A stretch of 5,328 nt of DNA from Oscillospiraceae bacterium (GTDB taxonomy: Bacteria; Bacillota; Clostridia; Oscillospirales; Oscillospiraceae), in NCBI GenBank assembly GCA_021205585.1, contig JAJPXI010000110.1, forward strand, positions 1-5,328, written 5' to 3'. Shown piece after piece: positions 1 to 5,328 of the stretch. The number at the start of each line of letters is the position of its first letter. Positions within the stretch are counted from its first letter, which is position 1. The translations under genes were made by a program, and so were the position numbers. Below the pieces are notes generated by a model that saw only the letters and a list, made by a program, of their open reading frames with translations, was not told where the DNA came from and ran no database searches.

Positions 1-60
1 TTGTCGCAAAATTTCTCGCCATCCGCTCTTGTCGATTTAATCAGTCCTTCCTTAATTGAA
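1..60 (-). repeat. Left copy of a dispersed, IS/MITE-like repeat end (outward pointing)
   Basis: Read on the minus strand, this stretch aligns with 5129-5187 on the plus strand over its whole length at roughly three quarters identity by my hand alignment, with three single-base gaps. The first 26 bases, nearest the operon, match at 23 positions. The conserved part is TTAA (52-55) followed by GGAAGGACTGATTAAAT going left. A TTAA next to a GGAAG terminus resembles the YTAR target plus GGAAGG-type ends of the IS5 group of insertion sequences; that comparison comes from memory of the family, and no transposase is visible here. The element runs off the left edge, so its full length is unknown. It begins 19 nt after the glycosyltransferase stop codon. 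I see no clear rho-independent terminator between that stop and the window end. Confidence 0.6.
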
Positions 61-79
61 AACTCTTCCTGAAACCGCC

Positions 80-928
80 CTAACCTTCCGCCTTGTTTTT
101 TTTCAAAAGGTCAGGCAAAACCAGAAAATCTTTCGAATAGCTGATGAGGAAATGGTGGACTTTCACTTTCACATCTCCGTAATCCGCCCCATAGACGTCC
201 TTATAAAACGCCTTGTAATAACGGAACACATCAATCTTCATCTTAACACAGGCCCTGATACTCGCGCTTTGCGAGATCAGGCTGTTCTTCCTATAGAAGT
301 AGTAATAGACCGGCTGGCAAAGCGAGCAAAAGGTCTCCGCATAGCGAATATACTCCAGATTGAACAGAAAATCCTCGCACCAGCTGATCTCACTATCCAT
401 GCGCAGCCCATGCGCCTCAATGATAGAACGGCGATAGAACTTGTTCCAGAGCACTCCATAGTAAACATTTGCGGAATTACGCATCATATGTGCTGCATAT
501 CCCACCCGATCCATGACCAGCTCTTTCGTAATATCGCCTTTCCGCCGGGTATACTCGCCTGACACACGGAAGAAATCCGCAATCACCATATCGCAGCCAT
601 GTTCCAGCGCCGCCGCCACGAAAAGTGAAGTCGCGTTTTCCGTCAGCCAGTCATCGCTGTCTACGAACTGGACATACTCTCCCCTCGCCAAATCCAGCGC
701 GCGGTTACGGCTGACAGACACGCCTGCATTCTCCTGGTGAATCACGCAAATCCGCCCATCCATCTGTGCGTATTCATCAAGCAGCTCGCCCGAACCATCT
801 GTACTTCCGTCATCCACAAGCAGGATCTCCAGATTCCGATAATCCTGGCGGAGGATGCTGTCTACGCAGCGCCTGATGTAATGAACCGTATTGTAAACAG
901 GAACAATGATACTCACCAATGGGTTCAT
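80..928 (-). CDS. Family 2 glycosyltransferase (GT-A fold), last gene of the operon
   Basis: A 282-residue cytoplasmic or membrane-associated sugar transferase that should use a nucleotide-sugar donor. The N-terminal GT-A domain is clear: SIIVPVYN (6-13) opens the nucleotide-binding strand, VDDGSTDGS (38-46) is the donor-binding loop, ENAGVSVSRN (66-75) is the second family motif, and FVDSDDWL (88-95) holds the DxD metal site. WNKFYRRSII (161-170) and WCEDF (183-187, with the Glu-Asp often seen at the acceptor/catalytic site) follow, then YYYFYRKNSLIS (208-219), all typical of capsule or exopolysaccharide-type GT2 enzymes of Firmicutes. I see no signal peptide or convincing membrane helix. 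Donor and acceptor cannot be deduced. GAGG at 937-940, 8 nt before the ATG, supports the start. The gene follows the ATPase by 36 nt with no promoter seen between them, so it is probably cotranscribed. It is slightly short for the subfamily and ends in a charged tail close to the left repeat, so a mild C-terminal loss cannot be excluded, although all core motifs are present. Confidence 0.94.
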   Translation of the reverse strand: MNPLVSIIVPVYNTVHYIRRCVDSILRQDYRNLEILLVDDGSTDGSGELLDEYAQMDGRICVIHQENAGVSVSRNRALDLARGEYVQFVDSDDWLTENATSLFVAAALEHGCDMVIADFFRVSGEYTRRKGDITKELVMDRVGYAAHMMRNSANVYYGVLWNKFYRRSIIEAHGLRMDSEISWCEDFLFNLEYIRYAETFCSLCQPVYYYFYRKNSLISQSASIRACVKMKIDVFRYYKAFYKDVYGADYGDVKVKVHHFLISYSKDFLVLPDLLKKNKAEG

Positions 929-964
929 TTCGTCAACCTCATTTCTAAATTACCTGTAAAACCA

Positions 965-1714
965 TCACCACCGCAAATCCTTCGCCGACAGTCTTTCTTT
1001 GTTGTAAACGATTTCAGAAACTTTGCCCTGTTTCAAGTAGATCACCTTGTCGGCAATTTTTGCAATCTCCGGATTGTGGGTCACGATCAATATCGTGGCC
1101 TCCCCCTGGCAGGCCAGCTCCTGCATTAAGGCCAGCACTTCAATGCTGTTCTGGTAGTCCAGGGCGCCGGTGGGTTCATCTGCAAGCACAATATGGGGCT
1201 GCTTGATTAAGGCCCTGGCGATTGCCGTGCGCTGCTGTTGTCCGGCGCTGAGGGTATTGGGAAATTTTTTGCGGTGGTCCCACATCCCCACCCGTTTCAG
1301 CACCGTCTCCTCGTCCAGGGGAGATTTGACCAGCTCCTTCACATACTGGAGATTTTCAATCACATTCAGCTTTGGCATCAGACTGTAGTACTGGAACACG
1401 AACCCCACTGTTTTCCGCCGGTACTCCACAAGCTGTTTCTCCTTGGCCCCGATGATCTCCTGTCCGTCGCACACGATGGAGCCGCTGTCTGCCTGGTCAA
1501 GCCCTCCGATCACGTTCAAAAGCGTTGTTTTTCCGCAGCCGCTGGCACCCAGAATGACCACAACCTCATTTTTATAGATTTCAAAATCGATTCCACGAAG
1601 CACTTCCGTCTCTGTGCCATAGGCCTTAAAGCTTTTTCTGACATTCTTCAGTGAGAGAACCAATTCCGATGAATCGGAGGGCTTCTCCCGGTACTGCACG
1701 CTTGTTTCGTTCAT
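965..1714 (-). CDS. ABC transporter ATP-binding protein, MacB/LolD class
   Basis: This 249-residue nucleotide-binding subunit hydrolyses ATP at the cytoplasmic face to power the FtsX-like permease encoded just upstream. All ABC elements are present: Walker A GASGCGKTT (56-64), Q-loop Gln107 in FVFQYYSLMP, signature LSAGQQQR (153-160), Walker B IVLADE (173-178), D-loop GALD (181-184) and H-loop His211. ADEPTGALD and the short length place it with the LolD/MacB/FtsE-type ATPases that partner FtsX-like permeases. The signature has Ala where the usual LSGGQ has its first Gly, a tolerable variant. The N-terminal ~17 residues before the first strand are a polar, non-conserved extension. The start is supported by AAGGGAGG at 1719-1726, only 4 nt from the ATG, with a GC-rich hairpin immediately upstream of it. 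A 55-nt gap separates it from the permease gene. Exact substrate is unknown; peptide, lipid or lipoprotein are the family's usual cargoes. Confidence 0.97.
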   Translation of the reverse strand: MNETSVQYREKPSDSSELVLSLKNVRKSFKAYGTETEVLRGIDFEIYKNEVVVILGASGCGKTTLLNVIGGLDQADSGSIVCDGQEIIGAKEKQLVEYRRKTVGFVFQYYSLMPKLNVIENLQYVKELVKSPLDEETVLKRVGMWDHRKKFPNTLSAGQQQRTAIARALIKQPHIVLADEPTGALDYQNSIEVLALMQELACQGEATILIVTHNPEIAKIADKVIYLKQGKVSEIVYNKERLSAKDLRW

Positions 1715-1728
1715 ATGTCCTCCCTTCC

Positions 1729-1751
1729 GACGCGGCGTTTCCCGCCGCGTC
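1729..1751 (-). promoter_or_regulatory. GC-rich mRNA hairpin between permease and ATPase genes
   Basis: The arms GACGCGGCG and CGCCGCGTC form a perfect 9-bp stem around a 5-nt loop (GGAAA in the mRNA). It sits in the 55-nt permease-ATPase gap, 18 nt after the permease stop codon, and its 3' arm ends 2 nt before the ATPase Shine-Dalgarno (1719-1726). There is no run of U after it, so it does not look like an intrinsic terminator. More likely it is an intercistronic element that protects or processes the mRNA, or tunes translation of the ATPase relative to the permease. The structure is seen in the sequence; the role is inferred. Confidence 0.6.
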
Positions 1752-1769
1752 TGTCAGTCCTTTGGGGTA

Positions 1770-4157
1770 TCACTGTGTGCGCTCTGAAAGCCGCATGGAA
1801 CGTATGCGTCCTGCTGTAGCCAGATTGGCAACAAGGACAGTTACAAAACAAATGCCCGTATTTACAGCAATCGCATACCATGAAATATGGCGGTAATTCT
1901 GACAATAGGATGCCTCCAGCTGCTTTGAAAGCCAGACTCCCAGCGGAGCGCCTATCACTGCACCTAAGACAAGCCCGATCAGTGAAACCAACAGAATATC
2001 GCTCATCGCAGCCCATATCCGCGTCCTGATACGAAAGCCCAGTGAACCCATGATAATCAGTTCTTTTTTCTTATCCTCCAGATTCATGCTTGCCAGATTG
2101 AATACAACAAACAGCGTAATCAGGACCGCCGCTGCGCACGCAAACAGGACGATGCCCACAATACTCTCGATCTCGTGTTCATAGAACGTCCGGTAGATCT
2201 GGGCACTCTTGAGGCTGACAAAGGCATCCAACGTGCGCAGCTCCTCCCGCAAATCGTCAGCCGTTTCCCCGTTCAAATTGACAAAGAACTGTGCATATGT
2301 CCCTTCCGCGCCGACCATATCCAGATAAGCATTGGAGGACATGAGCACCTGATGCCCCAGATACCATTCATAGATTCCCGCAATCTGGACTTCATAGGAA
2401 TTCCCATAAATATCCGTCATCTGAATGCTGTCCCCCGAAGATACATCCAGCTCCTCTGACAGTTTCCTCGAAACCAGCATTCCGGTTTCCGGGAGCTGAG
2501 AAAGTTCCTCCCCGGTCTCAATATCTGTCAATGAGAAAAACGACTCCAGATTTGCCTCCTGACAGACGATTTGCGTCACATTGCTTATCTCCGCATCCTC
2601 AAAACTGACCAAAGAGGTGGAGACCGGAAGGACGTCGTCTGAATACGACTCCAGGCAGGTCTGCACTTCTTCTATATTTCCCCTTTCATCAGCCACGACC
2701 ACATATTCATAATGCTGCAGCGCATCATATTGCTCCGCAAGAACCCGCGTCATCGACTGCCGTGCCGTGATGACGGATATGATCAGAACACTGCACGCAC
2801 CAATGCACCCTATGACGGAAATCAGCAGCCTTTTATTGGAGAATAGGCCGCGAAACAGGATTCGGGTCTGGAGCGGAAACATTGAAAATCGGCCGCGAAT
2901 GCCCGCTCCCGCATTTGTGTCGCTCTCCACAGCGCTTCTCATCAGCGCAACCGCCTGAGAGGAAATCGTTCTGCGGCAGGAGAGAAGCGCGATCAGAACA
3001 TTCAGCCCAACCTCAATTCCACAAATCAGCAACACTGGCTTAATCAGAAACGCCGGCTGATACTGCATATCCTGAAACCAATTGGTATCCACATAGCAGG
3101 TCACCCAGAACAGGTTCTGTGCAATAAATTCCGCCGTCAGCGCGCCAACCAGCACGCCCAAAAACACTGCAATGGCGCAGTACAGCCCATATTGTTTATA
3201 GAGTTCAAAGGGACGAAACCCAAGGGCTTTTTGGATGCCGATTTCCCGGCGGCGGTCTGAAATCATGCGGTCCATAATGGTCATGCAGATCAGCGACCCC
3301 AGAATCAGAAGAACCAGGGCGGAACTCCAAATCAGCTTTTCCACTTCCTCCAGGTTTTCCTGAAAGCTGGTATAGTGATCATTGTAGTCAATCCCATACA
3401 CAATATAGTTATCCGGATCCAGATCCATCAGCGCATCCCGAATCGAATCTGTGCGCTGTGTGTACTCCTCCGTAAACAAATTGACTTCTTCATCCACCTG
3501 CGTTCTGACCCAAACCACGCTGGCATTGGCCGCTGTGAAGCTGCTCTCCGGCACGATAACCAGGGTCTCTGTCTGCCCGCTGCCCAATGTGGAAAGCCCT
3601 CTGGCAAACGTCTCGTCCGTGACCAGGGCCTGGGGCAATTCCACAATGCCGCATATGGTAAAAACAGATTCTTCTAAACCGAAGGCGGCACCGTCTCCGG
3701 CCAGTGAAATCGTATCCCCTATGTTCAAATTCAGCTTTTGCGCAAGCATGAGCTCGATGGCGCAGGTTCCATCGGCCGTCGGAAGTTCCCCTTCCACTAT
3801 CGTAGGCAGATTGATTCCATCCGGCTGGGAGAAAAAGCGCGCTGTAATCAAATTTCCGTCCGTCTCGTTGGTGAGATAGGCATCCGCTTCGTATGAAAGG
3901 GAAGCCTCTGTCACCTCGTCGATCTCCAAAATTGGGTCAAGCGCTTCTTCCTGAAAGCCATAGAGCGATTCCACGCGAAAACCGAAAAACTGATGGTCTT
4001 TATAAAAGGTGTCCGCTGTGTCACTCATCCCTTGTACAAGGAATTCCAAGCCGCAAAACAGAGCAACCGAAATTCCCACAACGGAAACCAGGAGAAAAAA
4101 CATGAGCGGATATGCGGTGATGGTCCGCAGCAATTCCTTTCGTTGTGTTTTTTTCAT
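1770..4157 (-). CDS. ABC transporter permease with two FtsX domains (MacB/LolCE-type)
   Basis: A 795-residue integral membrane subunit. Hydrophobic segments lie near 16-37, 275-295, 325-346, 370-393, 444-463, 666-687, 721-742 and 760-781. This gives a duplicated plan: one helix, an extracytoplasmic domain (about 38-274), three helices, then one helix, a second extracytoplasmic domain (about 464-665) and three helices. The second helix of each half leads into a basic coupling segment: DRRREIGIQKALGF (301-314), the classic FtsX-domain signature, and the diverged EDKKKELIIMGSLGF (694-708). One polypeptide thus supplies both permease halves and probably works with an ATPase dimer. Transporters of this design move or extract peptides, lipids, lipoproteins or toxins by mechanotransmission rather than through a classical channel; the substrate here is unknown. 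The ATG is preceded by GAGG (4165-4168) with a 7-nt spacer, and MKKTQRK gives a positively charged cytoplasmic N-terminus. It follows tetR by 98 nt with no good promoter between, so probably shares its transcript. The 8-helix, two-domain layout differs from BceB permeases, which have ten helices and one large domain. Confidence 0.96.
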   Translation of the reverse strand: MKKTQRKELLRTITAYPLMFFLLVSVVGISVALFCGLEFLVQGMSDTADTFYKDHQFFGFRVESLYGFQEEALDPILEIDEVTEASLSYEADAYLTNETDGNLITARFFSQPDGINLPTIVEGELPTADGTCAIELMLAQKLNLNIGDTISLAGDGAAFGLEESVFTICGIVELPQALVTDETFARGLSTLGSGQTETLVIVPESSFTAANASVVWVRTQVDEEVNLFTEEYTQRTDSIRDALMDLDPDNYIVYGIDYNDHYTSFQENLEEVEKLIWSSALVLLILGSLICMTIMDRMISDRRREIGIQKALGFRPFELYKQYGLYCAIAVFLGVLVGALTAEFIAQNLFWVTCYVDTNWFQDMQYQPAFLIKPVLLICGIEVGLNVLIALLSCRRTISSQAVALMRSAVESDTNAGAGIRGRFSMFPLQTRILFRGLFSNKRLLISVIGCIGACSVLIISVITARQSMTRVLAEQYDALQHYEYVVVADERGNIEEVQTCLESYSDDVLPVSTSLVSFEDAEISNVTQIVCQEANLESFFSLTDIETGEELSQLPETGMLVSRKLSEELDVSSGDSIQMTDIYGNSYEVQIAGIYEWYLGHQVLMSSNAYLDMVGAEGTYAQFFVNLNGETADDLREELRTLDAFVSLKSAQIYRTFYEHEIESIVGIVLFACAAAVLITLFVVFNLASMNLEDKKKELIIMGSLGFRIRTRIWAAMSDILLVSLIGLVLGAVIGAPLGVWLSKQLEASYCQNYRHISWYAIAVNTGICFVTVLVANLATAGRIRSMRLSERTQ

Positions 4158-4255
4158 AATGATACCTCGTTCTCAAAGGGTGTATCCTGAACGCAAGGAT
4201 GCACAGATGGAATTTTTGCGTCTTTTTCGCAGGTTCGGCGACAGATTGTTTGCTG

Positions 4256-4972
4256 TCAGTCCTTTCCATAGCGATGAGCGGTTCCCTGTAAGTGCTCTCT
4301 CTGCCGTTCGAGGTATTGAAAAATACCGCTCACAGTCTCCTTCGCCGCCCGCTTAAAGTCTATGGTTTTCGCAAAAGCAATCGTCTGCTGAATCTTTTCC
4401 TCCGGGACATAGTAGAGCCGAAGCGTATTTCTCAAAAAGGCCTCTACCTTCATGTCCATGGTAAACCAGATGTTGCAGGGAACGGTCATAAATCCCCGCA
4501 TGACGCCGCCTGTGGCGATTTCCAGCAGATAAAAGTCCTTGGATTCCAGCTCCGGCAGCTGTTCCTTAAAAATGCCCGCCACCTTTTCCGTAACCGTCTG
4601 CTGAATCACAGCGGAGGTTTTCGGCAGGGAGTAGGCGTTGTAATACACATCGCGGAGGTTTTCGTCCATCTCCACGATATACAGCTGCAGCACCGTCTCC
4701 GCCGCATACAGCAGAATTTTATCGTCCGCCCTGTCCGCGATCAGTTTTTCCGACGCAGTGAACTGCTGGTTCAGTACAAGGCTCACCAGCTCATACAGCA
4801 CATCCTCCTTGGTCTTAAAATGGCCGCTGAAAGCCCCTGCGCTGATGCCGAGCTTTGTGATAATGTGCCGGATCGTGGTGTTGGTAAACCCCTTTTCCAA
4901 AAAGCTCTCCGCCGCCGCATTGATGATGATTTGCCGGGTCAGCTCGCTTTGCTCCCGTGTTACCTTCGCCAT
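4256..4972 (-). CDS. TetR/AcrR-family transcriptional repressor
   Basis: A 238-residue cytoplasmic regulator, first gene of the operon, expected to act as a dimer that leaves its operator when a ligand binds. The N-terminal DNA-binding domain is clear: helix 1 covers about 10-27 (AAAESFLEKGF), helix 2 about 31-40 (NTTIRHIITK), turn LGI (41-43), recognition helix SAGAFSGHF (44-52), then the conserved Lys55 of KTKEDVLYEL. The recognition helix has SGHF where many TetR proteins have YxYF, so its DNA contacts may be atypical. Residues from about 65 form the all-helical ligand domain, which is not diagnostic; a hydrophobic, aromatic-rich stretch (about 147-172) could line a pocket. AAGGAG at 4981-4986, 8 nt before the ATG, fixes the start. 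Its own promoter and a candidate operator lie upstream. It very likely represses itself and the downstream transporter, since all share one strand and no other promoter is seen. The inducer cannot be predicted. Confidence 0.95.
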   Translation of the reverse strand: MAKVTREQSELTRQIIINAAAESFLEKGFTNTTIRHIITKLGISAGAFSGHFKTKEDVLYELVSLVLNQQFTASEKLIADRADDKILLYAAETVLQLYIVEMDENLRDVYYNAYSLPKTSAVIQQTVTEKVAGIFKEQLPELESKDFYLLEIATGGVMRGFMTVPCNIWFTMDMKVEAFLRNTLRLYYVPEEKIQQTIAFAKTIDFKRAAKETVSGIFQYLERQREHLQGTAHRYGKD

Positions 4973-5028
4973 GGGTCACGCTCCTTTTCCCGTGAAATGA
5001 AGTGAATCTGAAAACAAATTTCAAAACC

Positions 5029-5050
5029 CAATCAAGTCGCGTTCTGATTG
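5029..5050. promoter_or_regulatory. Candidate operator (22-bp imperfect palindrome)
   Basis: CAATCA (5029-5034) and TGATTG (5045-5050) are perfect inverted 6-bp arms around a 10-bp centre containing the self-complementary CGCG (5038-5041). The site starts 9 bp downstream of the -10 box of the tetR promoter and covers the probable early transcribed region, where a bound repressor would block initiation or escape. Length and symmetry suit a TetR dimer site. No second copy was seen in the window, so assignment to this regulator is inference. Confidence 0.42.
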
Positions 5051-5059
5051 CTTATGCAT

Positions 5060-5088
5060 AGTATATCAGAAGTTGTTTGGAATTGCAA
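5060..5088 (-). promoter_or_regulatory. Sigma-A-type promoter of the tetR-transporter operon
   Basis: On the minus strand, -35 TTGCAA (5083-5088) is followed by a 17-bp spacer and -10 TATACT (5060-5065), with TGA directly before the -10 box (5066-5068), an extended -10 element. An A-tract (AAAAAAATTT, 5100-5109 on the minus strand) lies about 12 bp upstream of the -35 and could serve as an UP element. Transcription should start near 5053, leaving a leader of about 80 nt before the tetR ATG. It is the only convincing promoter I find for the four genes. Confidence 0.72.
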
Positions 5089-5208
5089 TAGGTCAGGGGA
5101 AATTTTTTTGACCGGTTGTAACGTGAAGTTGAATTAAGGAAGCACTGATTCAATGCGCCTGCGGCGGCTGGCAATGATTTTGCACAAGAGCAACGCTGAA
5201 ACCGTCAC

Positions 5209-5229
5209 CTGGACAGCATAGCTGTCCAG
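5209..5229. repeat. Hairpin 1 of the right repeat element
   Basis: CTGGACAGC and GCTGTCCAG pair perfectly over 9 bp around a 3-nt ATA loop. No T-run follows on either strand, so it is not a standard intrinsic terminator. Confidence 0.7.
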
Positions 5230-5238
5230 CTTACGCTA

Positions 5239-5261
5239 CAAATGTGCCCCCGGCACATTTG
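5239..5261. repeat. Hairpin 2 of the right repeat element
   Basis: CAAATGTGCC and GGCACATTTG form a perfect 10-bp stem around a CCC loop. It is bounded by the near-identical linkers GCTTACGCT and GCTTCACGCT, pointing to a modular hairpin array. Confidence 0.7.
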
Positions 5262-5276
5262 CTTCACGCTCCAGTT

Positions 5277-5316
5277 GCAAAAGTTTGACATACACAAAGT
5301 ATGCCTGCACTTTTGC
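5277..5316. repeat. Hairpin 3 of the right repeat element (two-tier)
   Basis: The outer arms GCAAAAGT (5277-5284) and ACTTTTGC (5309-5316) pair over 8 bp. Inside them CATAC (5289-5293) and GTATG (5299-5303) pair over 5 bp around a 5-nt loop, leaving a symmetric internal loop. The element continues past the window. Confidence 0.62.
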
Positions 5317-5328
5317 GCCTTCTTTTGT

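Larger units (their letters stand above)
5129..5328 (+). repeat. Right copy of a structured dispersed repeat (IS/MITE-like), no ORF
   Basis: This copy opens with TTAA (5134-5137) and GGAAGCACTGATTCAAT, the same terminus as the left copy, and runs outward to the window edge. The first ~60 bp are the part shared with 1-60. Beyond them the element is dense in short inverted repeats (three hairpins annotated separately) linked by the near-repeats GCTTACGCT (5229-5237) and GCTTCACGCT (5261-5270). I see no open reading frame or Shine-Dalgarno in it. It looks like a non-autonomous miniature element or extragenic structured repeat of a gut Clostridia genome. Only one edge is visible, so the size and the far end are unknown. 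Confidence 0.58.

Noticed and set aside
1..79. A rho-independent terminator after the glycosyltransferase gene.
   Set aside because: No GC-rich stem followed by a U-run is visible before the left edge. Termination probably occurs inside the repeat or beyond the window.
56..1129. Plus-strand open frames of 75-168 codons opposite the glycosyltransferase and ATPase genes.
   Set aside because: They lie antisense to genes with full sets of family motifs, lack recognisable domains of their own, and are explained by coding bias on the minus strand.
4158..4255. A separate promoter or terminator in the tetR-permease gap, including the small inverted repeat ATCCT/AGGAT (4184-4200).
   Set aside because: No -35/-10 pair with acceptable spacing was found on the minus strand, and the 5-bp stem has a 7-nt loop and no U-tract. 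Cotranscription is simpler.
1751..4265. A 13-bp direct repeat, CTGTCAGTCCTTT, at 1751-1763 and 4253-4265, bracketing the permease gene.
   Set aside because: One exact 13-mer match in 5.3 kb is not far from chance expectation, and one copy spans the last codons and stop of tetR. No other sign of permease insertion or excision was seen.
4292..5005. A 237-codon plus-strand frame opposite the tetR gene.
   Set aside because: It mirrors the minus-strand TetR gene, which has a clear helix-turn-helix, ribosome binding site and promoter; the antisense translation shows no domain.
1..5328. CRISPR array, tRNA, rRNA, toxin-antitoxin or phage-defence genes.
   Set aside because: No regularly spaced repeats, no tRNA-like or rRNA-like stretch, and no proteins of such families were found. 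All four genes belong to recognised regulator, transporter and glycosyltransferase families.

Overview
The window carries one four-gene operon, entirely on the minus strand and read from right to left: a TetR/AcrR-family repressor (4256-4972), a large two-domain FtsX/MacB-type ABC transporter permease (1770-4157), its ATP-binding subunit (965-1714) and a family 2 glycosyltransferase (80-928). The intergenic gaps are 98, 55 and 36 nt, each gene has a plausible Shine-Dalgarno sequence, and there is a single good promoter, upstream of the repressor. The balanced base composition, strong AGGAG-type ribosome binding sites, sigma-A-like promoter and protein style suggest a Gram-positive gut-type Clostridia (Lachnospiraceae/Oscillospiraceae-like). 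This is inference; no rRNA or other taxonomic marker is present.

Right side (4973-5328), non-coding: a strong extended -10 promoter at 5060-5088 drives tetR and probably the whole operon. A 22-bp imperfect palindrome with a CGCG centre (5029-5050) lies just downstream of the -10 box and is the best candidate operator for autorepression. From about 5129 to the window end there is a structured repeat element with three hairpins in a row and no ORF.

Left side (1-79): 19 nt after the glycosyltransferase stop codon, a divergent copy of the first ~60 bp of the right-hand repeat appears in inverted orientation. In both copies the best conserved part is a TTAA followed by GGAAGnACTGATTnAAT on the operon side, and the element then runs outward and off the window. 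The operon therefore sits between two outward-pointing copies of a mobile-element-like repeat, which suggests it is an accessory cassette or lies in a region repeatedly hit by such elements.

Functional reading: the permease (8 predicted membrane helices, two large extracytoplasmic domains) and the LolD/MacB-class ATPase should form a mechanotransmission-type exporter or extractor, a class that handles peptides, toxins, lipids or lipoproteins. The TetR protein probably senses a small molecule, perhaps a substrate or a membrane stressor. The glycosyltransferase at the operon end could modify an envelope molecule in the same response, but its acceptor cannot be read from sequence. The families are all known; the less ordinary points are the operon composition, a GC-rich hairpin next to the ATPase ribosome binding site, and the flanking repeats.
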